A DNA stretch of 64,000 nt from Thermomicrobiales bacterium (GCA_019637585.1 JAHBVL010000009.1:1-64000); one strand, 5' to 3'. Counted from the first letter of the stretch, positions 43,423-55,404 are shown. The notes: generated from the sequence alone by a model not told the origin. Translations and numbers: made by a program.

Positions 43423-44619
43423 TCACGGAGTCAGCACTAGGTCTGCTGATCGGCCGGCAACGCGCCGAAAGACGGGCAGGGCCCGTTCGACCATCGCGTC
43501 ATTCGCGGTCAGGGAAAAGCGCACCCATCCCGGCATTTCGAAGAAGCTGCCGGGCATGACGAACACGTCCTCCGCGGCGAGTTGCTCGGTGAACGCCAGA
43601 TCGTCGTCGTTCGGAGCCCGGCAGAGCACGTAGAACGTCGCGGCTGGCATCGTTGCGGTGAATCCCGCGTTGCGCAGTCCGCCGACCAGGAGATCGCGTC
43701 GCCGTTGCAGCTGATCGATGTCGATCGACAGGCTTTCCAGTTCCGCCAGACTGTGATGGAGCAGCGTGTTGGGCATCGCCCAGCCGGTCATCATCTGACT
43801 CATCACCAGGGCATCGCGCAGATCTTCGCGACCGTGCATGCCAGGCGGCATGGCGATGTATCCCAGCCGCTCTCCGGGGATCAGCAGCGTCTTGCCGTAG
43901 GTGTAGATGAGAAACGTATGCGGATAGAACGCCGCGGGAGAGGGAGCCGACCCGCCGTCGAAAACGATCCTCCGGTATGCCTCGTCGGAAAGAAGGTAGA
44001 TCGGTTTGTCGCGACCAGCCGACGCGCGGGTCAGCACCGACGCAACGTCCTTCAGCCGCGATGGAGAGGCGATCGTCCCGGTTGGATTGTGCGGCGAGTT
44101 GAGAATCACCGCCTGCGTGCGAGGCGTGATGGCCGCTTCGATCGCCGCTGGATCGATCTCCAGTGTCTCCGGATTCACATCCACGCGAACCGGCATCGCC
44201 CCCGCTGCCTGGATCAGTGCGCGATAGAAGAACCAGGGAGGGCTGATGTAGATGACCTCGCTGCCCGGCTCGATCGCCGCTCGCATCGTCACGGACAGTC
44301 CCGCGAACGCGCCATTCGTCAGGACGATGTCCTCCGGTTCGAATACGACGCCGGTTTGATCGCCGATCGATTGCGCCACGACAGCCTGGGAAGCGGGAAC
44401 GGCGATCTTGTAGGCGTGCCAATCGGGAGATTGGGGCGGCACTGCTCTGCTGAGCGCCTGAGTCACGCCAGGGAGGACCCCGTCGTGAGGATTGCCCAGG
44501 ACGAAATCGGAGATGCCCGGCTGGCCGGCTCGTTGCGACCACCGTGATGTCGACATGAAATCGAGGAGACCGTGAAACTCGGCAAGCGCAGTGCTTGCCA
44601 GATGCGACATCGTATTCAT
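43423..44619 (-). CDS. PLP-dependent class I/II aminotransferase
   Basis: 398-residue fold-type I aminotransferase. VLTNGAFAGLSVTMRA, PPWFFYRALIQAAGA, ILNSPHNPTGTIAS (Asn-Pro motif), LSDEAYRRIVFDG and the PLP lysine in YTYGKTLLIPGERLGYIA (about 243) are canonical. Substrate unknown: aspartate or another amino acid. It lies 54 bp downstream of guaB on the same strand (CTGGAGG before the ATG), so it is probably co-transcribed. Convergent neighbour dapB suggests, but does not prove, a link to amino acid synthesis. Confidence 0.9.
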   Translation of the reverse strand: MNTMSHLASTALAEFHGLLDFMSTSRWSQRAGQPGISDFVLGNPHDGVLPGVTQALSRAVPPQSPDWHAYKIAVPASQAVVAQSIGDQTGVVFEPEDIVLTNGAFAGLSVTMRAAIEPGSEVIYISPPWFFYRALIQAAGAMPVRVDVNPETLEIDPAAIEAAITPRTQAVILNSPHNPTGTIASPSRLKDVASVLTRASAGRDKPIYLLSDEAYRRIVFDGGSAPSPAAFYPHTFLIYTYGKTLLIPGERLGYIAMPPGMHGREDLRDALVMSQMMTGWAMPNTLLHHSLAELESLSIDIDQLQRRRDLLVGGLRNAGFTATMPAATFYVLCRAPNDDDLAFTEQLAAEDVFVMPGSFFEMPGWVRFSLTANDAMVERALPVFRRVAGRSADLVLTP

Positions 44620-44673
44620 TTTTGCCTCCAGTACCAGAATGATGTGCTACGACGCTGGAGAGCGATGGTCCTC

Positions 44674-47144
<2,471 letters not shown>

Positions 47145-47264
47145 TGCCTTCCGGTCTTGCTGAGCGCTGAACTGTGACAGTGCCGCGCGTCCCGGCTATG
47201 CCGGTGCGCGTAATCTGTCGATGGTAGCACGGACAGGGGAGTTGGATGGCGTTTGAGTGCATAG

Positions 47265-47404
47265 TAGATAGTAGAAGGTGGATGGGAGATAGCTTGGTGT
47301 GCGGAGTGCTCGAGAGTAAGAGGGGCTAGGGCCGATCCGTGTCCCCGGCCTTCCATGAACTACGCGAAATCAACTATCAACTATGCACTATCTACTATGA
47401 ACTA
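47265..47404. repeat. Inverted heptamer tracts (TAGTNNA) flanking the parA-transpeptidase gap
   Basis: On the minus strand the transpeptidase stop TAG (47402-47404) opens TAGTTCA/TAGTAGA/TAGTGCA/TAGTTGA/TAGTTGA, perfect 7-bp periodicity. A related tract (TAGTAGA/TAGTAGA/AGGTGGA/TGGGAGA) lies in the opposite orientation at 47265-47295. The two could pair. No gene is evident between them. Confidence 0.82.
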
Positions 47405-48667
47405 CTCGGTAACAATCACCTCAGTCCCCAACGGAGCCCAGCCGTAGAGGAACTCCGCCATCTGCAGCGGCAGATTGACGCAGCCGTGACTCATGGGGTT
47501 GCCGAAGTTGTTATGCCAGTAGGCGCCATGGAGGGCTTCCGCGTCATAGTTGAAGTACATGACGTTGGGGACGTCTTTGACCACGTAGGCTTCCTCGTTC
47601 GCCCGGGCCCCTGAACCGGCTTCGTTCGCCGCTTCTTCGCCCATCGCCACCACGGCGCCGCTCGAATCGACCGTTCCCGCCATATCCTGCTTTTTCAGCT
47701 TGTAGCGGACGTGGAAATGACCCCGCTCCGTATTGTTTGGCGCCAGACCGGTGCTCACCAGCGTCTGGGTGACGATCGTGTCCCCCTGGTAGGCCGTCAG
47801 CAGTTGCTGACTGATGCTGATGTGAATCGATCGCTTGCCGGGTGCATAGAGATCGCCGAGTGGGTTGGGATTGGCCACGGTGTAGAACAGGGACTCATCG
47901 TAAACAGGAAGTCCGGAACTCGATGCCGGCGTCAGGTCGATCCCCAGATGCCCGGCCATCTCGGAGCCAAGCGGCGCCAGCCGCACACCCGTTTCCGGAT
48001 GCTCCATCAGGATCGCTCCCTGGAAATACTGGATCGTCAAACCGCGCTCGCGCACCGGCTGGCTGATCGGTTCGCCGAGGTAGTAGTAGCCCTCGTGGGT
48101 CACGTACCAGTCGTAGAACGCGCCGGAGATGGTGTGTCCGGTTGTCTCGGACCATGTTCCGCCGGCGTTGATCGCCGCTGATGCCGTCACGCCCGAAGGA
48201 TCAACTGATTTCCAGGCGGCGGATCGACGATCGCCACCACCATTGCCGCGGCGGCCATCTTCCCGGAAGGCGCCCGCCCGGTCATCGAGAATGCGCTGGC
48301 CGACGGGCATCAGCGTGACCGATGGCAGATCGGTCCAGACCATTTCTAAAACGAACTGGAAGATGCCGTTTTCGAACGCCTGGCTATAGAGGCCATTCCC
48401 CGCGGCAAATGGTTCCGAAATCGGCAGACCATACACGGATTCCCCGCCATTGGCGCGCCAGTAGTCGAGGAAATAGCCGCGGAGGGTGTGCTCGGTCTGT
48501 GGGAAATAGACCTGCAGGGAGGTCTGCCCCAGATCGCCCGGCAGATTGACGTTGGCGAACTGTTCCAGATTCGCGTTGGCCGCCGCGACCGGAGCAGATT
48601 GGAGAGGCAGAGCCGCCGGGCCGAAAAGCGACAGCGCGAAGAGCAGCGCAACCAGTCGAGTTTTCAT
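47402..48667 (-). CDS. L,D-transpeptidase (YkuD) with unusual N-terminal region
   Basis: 421 residues, secreted (signal TRLVALLFALSLFGPAALPLQSAPVAA). The YkuD domain (about 275-421) has IHISISQQLLTAYQGDTIVTQTLVSTG, HGAYWHNNFGNPMSHGCVNLPLQMAEFLYGW with catalytic Cys. Upstream are two similar blocks beginning near LRGYFLDYWRANGGESVYGLPISEP and ISGAFYDWYVTHEGYYYLGEPISQP, which look like repeated wall/ligand-binding modules. There are no SH3 domains, unlike the paralogue at 412. ATG follows GAGGGATTG. Confidence 0.92.
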   Translation of the reverse strand: MKTRLVALLFALSLFGPAALPLQSAPVAAANANLEQFANVNLPGDLGQTSLQVYFPQTEHTLRGYFLDYWRANGGESVYGLPISEPFAAGNGLYSQAFENGIFQFVLEMVWTDLPSVTLMPVGQRILDDRAGAFREDGRRGNGGGDRRSAAWKSVDPSGVTASAAINAGGTWSETTGHTISGAFYDWYVTHEGYYYLGEPISQPVRERGLTIQYFQGAILMEHPETGVRLAPLGSEMAGHLGIDLTPASSSGLPVYDESLFYTVANPNPLGDLYAPGKRSIHISISQQLLTAYQGDTIVTQTLVSTGLAPNNTERGHFHVRYKLKKQDMAGTVDSSGAVVAMGEEAANEAGSGARANEEAYVVKDVPNVMYFNYDAEALHGAYWHNNFGNPMSHGCVNLPLQMAEFLYGWAPLGTEVIVTE

Positions 48668-48738
48668 CGTTGAACAATCCCTCTGAATTCGTCGTCCGCC
48701 GGGTGTCGCTGGCGACTGGCCCGAGTCCTATCTCTGTG

Positions 48739-48773
48739 TCATCGAAACCGAATTCAGGAAGGGTTTTCGATGA
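48739..48773. promoter_or_regulatory. 9-bp inverted repeat upstream of the second transpeptidase
   Basis: TCATCGAAA (48739-48747) and TTTCGATGA (48765-48773), perfect inverted copies with a 17-bp spacer, 72 bp upstream of the transpeptidase start. Could be an operator half-site pair or an RNA hairpin in the 5' UTR. Confidence 0.55.
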
Positions 48774-48828
48774 CGCTGCGGTCTCACTAGACTAGCACGG
48801 AGACAGCCAACTGACTACCTTGAGAAGA

Positions 48829-48851
48829 TATACGTACACAATGTACGTATA
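48829..48851. promoter_or_regulatory. Perfect 10-bp palindrome, candidate operator
   Basis: TATACGTACA (48829-48838) and TGTACGTATA (48842-48851) with spacer CAA. It lies between the second transpeptidase start (48667) and the pyrF stop (48893), both minus strand, so most likely upstream control of the transpeptidase. The binding factor is unknown. Confidence 0.7.
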
Positions 48852-48892
48852 GATCCGAGGGAGAGAAGGAAATCGCCGAGTGTTGGGACTCC

Positions 48893-49729
48893 CTATGCTC
48901 CCCGGACCTCGTTGATCGCTTTCCTGATCTGCTCGGCCGCGCTCCTCGCCGCCGACGCGAAGTCACGATCCTTGCTCACATAGGTCACGCTGCGAGAAGC
49001 GTTAGGAATCAGTCCCAAACCGTTGGCATCGACGCCGACTTCCACCGTCGCCCGGAGATCCCCCTGCTGCTGACCGATACCGGGCATCAGAATGAGCTGG
49101 TCGGGGCAGATCTCCCGGACGCGCCGCAGGTGATCGGGATAGGTGGCGCCGACGACCAGACCCACGCTGGCCGGGTTGGTGTCGTTCCAGACCCGCGATC
49201 GGGCTGCGACCCGTTCGAAGAGAGCCTCCCCAGGACCTTCTCCAGCAACGGGGACATCCTGGAATTCGCCGCTGCCAGGGTTGCTCGTTTTGCAGAGCAC
49301 GAACACGCCCCGGCGCTCATCCGCCATGAACGGGGCGAGACCATCTTCTCCCATATAGGGAGCGATCGTGACGGCATCGAAATCCCACGCGCCGAAGAGC
49401 CCCGTGACATAGCTGGCTGATGTATTGAAGAAATCGCCCAGTTTGCAGTCGAGGATCACCGGAATCGATGGATCGATCAGCTTGCGTGTCTCCACAAGGG
49501 CGTGAAGGCCAGGCAATCCGTACGCCACATAGAACCCGAGATTGGGTTTGTAGGCGCAGACGAGGTCCGACGTCGCATTGATGATCTCGCGATTGAAGTC
49601 GACGATCGTCTTCGCAATGTCATCGGAGACAAGGTGCCCCGGGTAGCTCTCGATTGCGGGATCAAGCCCGATGCAGAGGAGCGAATTCGCCCTTGTCGCA
49701 GCCGCGTCGATCTTCTTCCGGAACGTCAT
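48893..49729 (-). CDS. pyrF: Orotidine-5'-phosphate decarboxylase, class 2
   Basis: Final step of UMP synthesis (278 residues). LCIGLDPAIESYP, YKPNLGFYVAYG, the catalytic VILDCKLGDFFNTSASYV (K and D, about 100), and the phosphate-binding LILMPGIGQQQGD place it in the type 2 group found in Actinobacteria, Chloroflexota and others. Confidence 0.95.
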   Translation of the reverse strand: MTFRKKIDAAATRANSLLCIGLDPAIESYPGHLVSDDIAKTIVDFNREIINATSDLVCAYKPNLGFYVAYGLPGLHALVETRKLIDPSIPVILDCKLGDFFNTSASYVTGLFGAWDFDAVTIAPYMGEDGLAPFMADERRGVFVLCKTSNPGSGEFQDVPVAGEGPGEALFERVAARSRVWNDTNPASVGLVVGATYPDHLRRVREICPDQLILMPGIGQQQGDLRATVEVGVDANGLGLIPNASRSVTYVSKDRDFASAARSAAEQIRKAINEVRGA

Positions 49730-50202
49730 TCGTGCCTCCCGCGCTCACGCCAATCAGCCGCAGCGCACATAGCGCTGGCGACAGACATGCGTCACATACC
49801 GTCCGGAGAGAGAAGTGTAGCGTATTGGGAAATGGGAAATGGGAAATGGGAAATGGTTGATGGGCAAAGGGCAAAGGGCAAAGGGCAAAGGGCAAACGGC
49901 AAAGGGCAAAGGGCAAGAGACAAGAGACAAAGGGAGGGAAGAGAGCAAAGGGGAAGAGAACGAGAACCCTCTCCCGCGGTCGGGAGAGGGCAGGGTGAGG
50001 GATATTCGTCTTGCCGTCTTGCCGCCTCCCCGTGCTACACTGACCGGGCTTTCGCGGGAGGGTGGAGTTGCGGGTTCCTTGTGCACATTGGGGGACCGCA
50101 TGACGAATCTCTGGCCGCTCGCGTACACTGCGTTCCCCGGCGCATTTTTCTCTTGTTGAACCGATACCCCGCACAATCCGGTGGCTCGCCGCCGCGTGGT
50201 GG
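49730..50202. repeat. Heptamer-rich intergenic region with one family D hairpin
   Basis: From 49827: four GGGAAAT units, then GGTTGAT, seven GGGCAAA-type units, degenerate GAGACAA units to about 49960. A family D element follows (49968-50004, perfect CCCTCTCCCG/CGGGAGAGGG hairpin plus CAGGGTGAGGGATA). CTTGCCGT octamers lie at 50008-50025. Both neighbouring genes start away from here, so both promoters should lie within; no clear promoter is seen. Confidence 0.82.
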
Positions 50203-51237
50203 ATGCGACGAATGACAGATACTGCTTCAGTCGGGGGACGAGGGAACGAACGCATCGACGATCCGATGCGCATCCCCACGCTCAAGGATGTCTACAAGGC
50301 TCGGCAAATCGTCGATCGCTACTTGCCGCGCACACCACTGATTCCCTCCCCGGTCCTCTCAGAAAAGCTCGGTTGCGAGCTCTACCTCAAGTGCGAGAAT
50401 CTGCAGCCGATCGGCGCATTCAAGATTCGCGGCGGTATCAATCTCCTCGCCAATTTGCCGGAATCGATTCGCCAGCGTGGCGTTGTCGGATGCTCGACCG
50501 GAAATCACGGACAGTCGATCGCCTGGGCGGCCCGGCAATTCAACACCCGCGCTGTCATCTATATGCCGGAAATCAGCAACCCGGTGAAGGTCGAGTCGAT
50601 GCTTCGCCTGGGAGCCGAAGTGGTTTTCGAGGGGCATGACTTCGACGCGGCAAGACTTGCCGCCGAGGCTCGCGCTGAAGCGGAAGGTCTCTACTACGTT
50701 CACTCGGCGAACGAGGCTCGTCTCATCGAAGGCGTCGGAACCTACGCACTCGAAATCCTGGAAACGGTTCCCGATCTCGACTATCTCTTCGTGCCGATCG
50801 GCGCAGGGAGCGGCGCTTGCGGATCGGTGATCGCCGGCAAGGGGATCAATCCCGATCTCAAGGTGATTGGCGTGCAAGCCGCCGGCGCTCCGGTGGTGCA
50901 CGATTCGGTCAAAGCCGGACAACTGCTTTCCTATGACACTATGGCAACCTTCGCCGAAGGGCTGGCGACTCGGGTAGCATTCGAGTTGCCGGTGCGAATC
51001 ATGCGAGAAGGCATTGACGATATCGTGCTGGTGACGGATGCTGAAATGCGTCAGGCACTCGTGACGTTGTTGTTCTCACACCGTCTGCTCGCTGAAGGGG
51101 CTGGTGCAGCATCCCTGGCGGCGGCAAGGAATCTGGCGGATACCTTACGGGGGAAGAAGGTGGCGGCAGTCATCAGCGGCGGAAATTTCCCACAGGATGC
51201 GTTGCGTCAGGCGCTGGATGAGGAGCGACCCTGGTGA
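50203..51237 (+). CDS. Threonine/serine dehydratase (PLP, fold type II)
   Basis: Deaminates threonine to 2-oxobutyrate (344 residues). The PLP lysine lies in NLQPIGAFKIRGGINLL (about 71), GCSTGNHGQSIAWAAR binds substrate, and the phosphate-binding loop is VPIGAGSGACG. It has no ACT regulatory domain, so it resembles catabolic rather than IlvA-type enzymes. Starts at ATG 50203, 50212 or 50266 are possible; none has a strong site. The stop overlaps the next GTG by four bases. Confidence 0.92.
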   Translation: MRRMTDTASVGGRGNERIDDPMRIPTLKDVYKARQIVDRYLPRTPLIPSPVLSEKLGCELYLKCENLQPIGAFKIRGGINLLANLPESIRQRGVVGCSTGNHGQSIAWAARQFNTRAVIYMPEISNPVKVESMLRLGAEVVFEGHDFDAARLAAEARAEAEGLYYVHSANEARLIEGVGTYALEILETVPDLDYLFVPIGAGSGACGSVIAGKGINPDLKVIGVQAAGAPVVHDSVKAGQLLSYDTMATFAEGLATRVAFELPVRIMREGIDDIVLVTDAEMRQALVTLLFSHRLLAEGAGAASLAAARNLADTLRGKKVAAVISGGNFPQDALRQALDEERPW

Positions 51238-53369
51238 CACGCCTCAAGTCGATGTTCTCCGCGCGCGGTCGCGACGAAGCAAATTGCGAAGCGATCTTCC
51301 AGATCGCCCGGGAGGTTATCGAGAACCGCCGGTCGATGCAGGGTGCGCTCAATGAAGTGCGCCATCCGGCGCTCCTGGACAGTCTCTCCGATGCCGATTT
51401 TCGAATGCTGGATGAGGCGATCGTCGAGAGCGCCGACGAGTATCGCGAATATGCGCTGGTGCTCGCTCGGTTGACGCACGCCGCGGCCCGGGCCAAGGGG
51501 TTCGATCGGCAGATCGTCGACGCCGCGCTGCGGCTCGATGCCTTCCTGCCGCTCGACGATCCAAGCCGCGAACGGGAACAGCTGCTGCGCGATGCCTACG
51601 TCATCGCCCAGCGGGCCGGTTACGCCAAAGGAGGACGGGCCACGCTCTTCCGCCTCGGCGAACGGGCGCTCGCCGCGGATGAATATGACCGGGCGAGGGG
51701 AATGTTCCTCCAGCAGCTCGATATCGGCGACGAATCGACCGACACCGCCGCCGATGTCGATGCGGCAATCATGCTCGGCGATCTCTTCCGGCGGGAGGGG
51801 GACATCGTCACCGCGCAGAGCTACTACCGGCGCGCCGCACGGTCGGCCCCCAAGACTGACTATCAGCGAGGCGTTGCCGAAGCCCTCATTCGGCAGATCG
51901 AGCTTTTCAACAATTCCGGTGATGACGAAACGGTCATCCAGCTTCAGAAGCAGGCCTTGGACGCCGCTCAGCAGACATCGGATATCGGGTTGCAGTCGCG
52001 CCTGGTCCTCTCGCTGGCGGAATCGCTGGCCAGAGCCGGTCGTCTCGATGAGGTGATCGACCAGCTGGAGGACGGCGTGGAGCTGGCCCGCGCAATTGGC
52101 GACCTGAGCGTCGAAGGCGAGTGCCTGCAGGCGCTGGTCGAAGCCTATGGGCAGCAGGGCAATCTCGTTGGTGTCGCCAGGCGGCAAAGCGAGCTCTTGC
52201 AGCTCGAGGAGCGGCTCGGCAACCGGGCCGATGCGGCCAAATGGGCGGCCCGGCTCGGCGTCACCCTGATGGAGCTCGACCGTCCACAGCGGGCGGTGGA
52301 AGCCTATGCCCGGGCTCATCAGCACGCCCGGTCGCTCAACGATCCACGCATCGAGCAACGCGCTCTCGGCGGGATGGGTGTGGCCTATACCGCGCTCGAC
52401 CGTCCGGCCGACGCGCTGGAAAACCTGATGCAGGCGCTCGAAATCGCTCGGCAGACCGGCGACATGCCGCGGCAGGCCCAGTGGTTGGCCAGCATCGGTC
52501 AGGCGCTCTGGAACTTCGATCAGCCGGAGGATGCGCTCAACGCCCTCAATGAGAGCCTGGCGATCGCCCGGCGTATCGACAATGTACCGCTGCAGTGCGA
52601 GCTGTTGACGACGCTGGGCGAGGTGTTCGATGCCACGGGGCAGGTGCCGCGGGCTCGCGAGTGCTACCACCGGGCGCTCGATCTGGCCCGTCGTTTGGGC
52701 GACAAAGATCGCCAGATCGAGCTGATGACCGCGCTTGGCACGATCGCAGCCCGGTCGAAGCAGTCGTCGCAGGCCAATGCCCTCTATACCCAAGCTCTGC
52801 AGCTGGCTATCGAAGTCGGCGACCGTGCGGCGGGCGCTCGATTGCAGGGGAGGCTTGGCCGGCTGGCGCAACAGCAGCGAGACTGGCCGAAGTCGCTCGA
52901 CCATTTCCGGCGGGCGGTTGATATCGCCGAATCGATCGATCAACCCACGTTGACGAGTCAGCTGCTGCTTCACCTGGCTGGTGCGCAGCATGCGGTTGGT
53001 GATCCGGCCGCTGCCAGCTCGTATCGGAGAGCGCTGGCGCTCTCCCAGCAGATCGGCGATCTCCATCGGGAAGCGCTGGTCCGTCTCAATCTTGGCATTC
53101 TGCTCGGCACCGATGGCCACCGAAACGAAGGTCTCGACCATCTCTATCAGGCAGCCGATCTTGTGGCCGAGCTTGGTCCTGGCGGAGCCGATCTGGCCAC
53201 GCAGATCGAGGAAGCGATCGTCCGGCTGGGCGGCAATCTCGTCGCGCAACCGAGCGAGTTCCATCTGCCGCCAGAGCGATCATTCCATTTCGGATCGGTG
53301 GGCGATCAATCCTTCGCCCCTACCCGGGATGATGAGTTCTACGCCGAGGCAACGCTGCCACCACGGTAG
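51234..53369 (+). CDS. Tetratricopeptide repeat protein
   Basis: 711 residues, all helical, with about 14 TPR units from residue 130 on (for example RAVEAYARAHQHARSLNDPRIEQRALGG and ALNESLAIARRIDNVPLQCELLTTLGEV). It begins with a 100-residue helical region and ends with a short acidic, unstructured tail. No enzymatic domain, signal or membrane segment. TPRs bind partner proteins; co-translation with threonine dehydratase (GTGA overlap) is unexpected and its partner is unknown. Confidence 0.88.
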   Translation: MTRLKSMFSARGRDEANCEAIFQIAREVIENRRSMQGALNEVRHPALLDSLSDADFRMLDEAIVESADEYREYALVLARLTHAAARAKGFDRQIVDAALRLDAFLPLDDPSREREQLLRDAYVIAQRAGYAKGGRATLFRLGERALAADEYDRARGMFLQQLDIGDESTDTAADVDAAIMLGDLFRREGDIVTAQSYYRRAARSAPKTDYQRGVAEALIRQIELFNNSGDDETVIQLQKQALDAAQQTSDIGLQSRLVLSLAESLARAGRLDEVIDQLEDGVELARAIGDLSVEGECLQALVEAYGQQGNLVGVARRQSELLQLEERLGNRADAAKWAARLGVTLMELDRPQRAVEAYARAHQHARSLNDPRIEQRALGGMGVAYTALDRPADALENLMQALEIARQTGDMPRQAQWLASIGQALWNFDQPEDALNALNESLAIARRIDNVPLQCELLTTLGEVFDATGQVPRARECYHRALDLARRLGDKDRQIELMTALGTIAARSKQSSQANALYTQALQLAIEVGDRAAGARLQGRLGRLAQQQRDWPKSLDHFRRAVDIAESIDQPTLTSQLLLHLAGAQHAVGDPAAASSYRRALALSQQIGDLHREALVRLNLGILLGTDGHRNEGLDHLYQAADLVAELGPGGADLATQIEEAIVRLGGNLVAQPSEFHLPPERSFHFGSVGDQSFAPTRDDEFYAEATLPPR

Positions 53370-53528
53370 CGCATCGCATTGCACTGCGGTCCGGCTGCCG
53401 CTTCGGCGACACGGGGCCTTTCTCGTTGTCATGGAGTCTCATGAATCCATGGCCGACGCCGACACTACCTCGCACTTCGCACCGAATGACGCGAATCCTT
53501 AGCCGATGCTGCTATCCCCCTTGTAGTT

Positions 53529-53814
53529 GCAGACCCCCGTGTCTGCCTTCCTCTGGGAGATGGCGGCAATGCATCACCTCGTTTCCCATGGAAAAAGCAG
53601 ACACGGGGGTCTGCAACTACAGGGTGAGCAACGGCGCTGCGAAGAATGTCATCGTTTCCCATGGAAAACGCAGACACGGGGGTCTGCAACTACTGGGTGA
53701 TCAACGGCACAGCGAAGAATATCATCGTTTCCCATGAGAAAGCAGACACGGGGGTCTGCAACTACTGGGGGATCAACGACGCCGCGAAGAATGTCATCGT
53801 TTCCCATCGGATTG
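53529..53814. repeat. Family A palindromic repeat array, 72-73 bp period
   Basis: An inverted single core at 53529-53546, then GCAGACACGGGGGTCTGC cores at 53597, 53670 and 53742 (73, 72 bp); the fourth position at 53814 keeps only GCAG. The spacer (GGGTGATCAACGGC..., ATCGTTTCCCATG) differs from the array at 4-320 except for TTTCCCATG. The array runs into the 3' end of the minus-strand gene at 53794. The rest of the gap after the TPR gene (53370-53528) shows nothing recognisable. Confidence 0.9.
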
Positions 53815-54972
53815 CAGGGTGGACGAGACTATCGTCTCGATCGCTGCCTGGGATTTCAGTCCGGATCCGGTCAACACCATGACCGTGCCGGTGCTGGCCG
53901 GAACACGTCCTGATTCGACCAATCGCTCCGCCGCAGCCACGGCCAGCGCCGACGTCGGCTCGATGAAGAGTCCCTGGCTTGCCGCCAATCGCGTCGCTGC
54001 GGCGATCTCCGATTCGGAGAGCGCGACTGCTCCCCCGCCACTGGCGCGCAATGCGGCCAGCACCTCTCTGCCCCGAACTGGTTTGGCGATCGACGCACCT
54101 TCTGCAAGCGTCGGCTGGTGAGGAAACGTTTCGACGTCGATCGCGTCTTTCTCTAGAGCCGACACCAGAGGGCTGCATGCCGCGGGTTGCGCGGCATAGA
54201 TCCGGGGCATCCGGTCGATCTCTCCCGCGGCATGAAGCATGGAGAATGCCGAGAACGCGCCAAGAATGATGCTTCCCGAACCGGCGGGAGCGATCAGCGC
54301 TTCCGGGGCATTGTGACCAAGCTGCTCCCAGAGCTCGAACCCGATTGTCGACACTCCCGCGATGAACCAGGGGTGCCAGTTGTGGGACGCATAGACGACG
54401 CCCCTCTCCGGGTCATGCGCTCCCTCGGCCGCGCTGGCGACATCGGCTCTCGATCCCTCGACCCGCACCACGGTTGCTCCGTAGGCGGTCGCCTGGATCA
54501 GTTTGCCGGACGAGGCATGGGCGGGAGCGTAGATCGTGCAGGGAATACCCGCCCGGGCCGCATAGCCGGCCAGTGACGCCGCGGCGTTGCCGGACGAGTC
54601 CTCGACCAGCCGCGCGACGCCAGCTTCGGCAAAGGCATTGACCAGCAGTGCGCATCCCCGGTCCTTGAATGAGGCAGTCGGGTGGCTCGATTCGAGTTTG
54701 GCGCCGATGGTCGCGCCACCGAGGTCGAGGCTGGTCAGCGGAGTCGGTTCTTCCCCAAACGTGATGCGCGGTTCGATGGAAGGAAGTGCAGCACGGTACC
54801 GCCAGATGAAGGATGTCGATCGGTCCAGATCGGCAACGCCGAAACGGGTTGGCGCGCGCCAGGAGACGGGTCCCAGACAGTCCGGGCATCGCCAGGCAGT
54901 GACCGGGAGGAGGCGTGAGTCGTCACACCGCTCACAGAAAAGGCAATTCGGCTGGGTAGCTGACGAATTCAT
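53794..54972 (-). CDS. Threonine synthase-like PLP enzyme with zinc ribbon
   Basis: 392 residues. The N-terminus has a four-Cys ribbon CLFCERC...WRCPDCLGPVSW (about 9-35), common in class II threonine synthases. PLP lysine lies in SSHPTASFKDRGC (about 95), with EDSSGNAAASLAGYAARAG and PAGSGSIILGAF. ATG 54972 fits the ribbon; the frame extends upstream without homology. It may make threonine from phosphohomoserine or be a related lyase. Its last four codons and TGA stop (GGGAAACGATGA) match the family A spacer. Confidence 0.88.
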   Translation of the reverse strand: MNSSATQPNCLFCERCDDSRLLPVTAWRCPDCLGPVSWRAPTRFGVADLDRSTSFIWRYRAALPSIEPRITFGEEPTPLTSLDLGGATIGAKLESSHPTASFKDRGCALLVNAFAEAGVARLVEDSSGNAAASLAGYAARAGIPCTIYAPAHASSGKLIQATAYGATVVRVEGSRADVASAAEGAHDPERGVVYASHNWHPWFIAGVSTIGFELWEQLGHNAPEALIAPAGSGSIILGAFSAFSMLHAAGEIDRMPRIYAAQPAACSPLVSALEKDAIDVETFPHQPTLAEGASIAKPVRGREVLAALRASGGGAVALSESEIAAATRLAASQGLFIEPTSALAVAAAERLVESGRVPASTGTVMVLTGSGLKSQAAIETIVSSTLQSDGKR

Positions 54973-55161
54973 GGCAATTGTGTCGATTCGACAAGTCGAA
55001 CAGGTTCGCTTCGTGCCCGGAATCAGATTCCCGGCACAGGTGGCCGATTGTATACTTGACGCTATCCGCAAGTTCGTCACCGACGAGCGCCGTTGCACAC
55101 GTGAGCGGATCCAGAGCACCGCTACATCGATACTCTCCATCCCGGAGAGGGAGGTTGTCCG

Positions 55162-55404
55162 ATGACATACGTCATCACCCAGCCGTGCATTGGAACCAAA
55201 GACGCGTCCTGCGTCGAAGTTTGCCCGGTTGACTGTATTCACTCGACGGACGATGCCGAGCAGTACTTCATCGATCCGAGCGAATGCATCGATTGCGGCG
55301 TTTGCGCCGAAGTCTGCCCCGTTGAGGCGATCTTCTTCGAGGACGATGTTCCCGAGCAGTGGAACGCGTTCATCGAGCTCAACAAGCTCTTTTACGCGCG
55401 CTAG
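55162..55404 (+). CDS. fdxA: 7Fe-type ferredoxin
   Basis: 80-residue electron carrier. First cluster site PCIGTKDASCVEVCPVDCI (C-x7-C-x3-CP; [3Fe-4S]-type spacing) and second CIDCGVCAEVCPVEAI (CxxCxxCxxxCP, [4Fe-4S]), followed by the helical tail WNAFIELNKLFYAR. GGGAGG lies just before the ATG. Its stop overlaps the convergent gene by four bases. Confidence 0.94.
   Translation: MTYVITQPCIGTKDASCVEVCPVDCIHSTDDAEQYFIDPSECIDCGVCAEVCPVEAIFFEDDVPEQWNAFIELNKLFYAR

Noticed and set aside
43423-44619. LL-diaminopimelate aminotransferase (dapL)
   Set aside because: Proximity to dapAB is suggestive, but the gene is on the other strand with guaB, and the sequence looks like a general class I/II aminotransferase.
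49730-50202. Small gene in the repeat-rich region
   Set aside because: Open frames there consist of low-complexity heptamer translations (GKGQRAKG...) with no start site.
51207-53264. 685-residue minus-strand open frame opposite the TPR protein
   Set aside because: Complement of a high-GC TPR gene; residue pattern is the mirror of TPR codons and no domain is recognisable.
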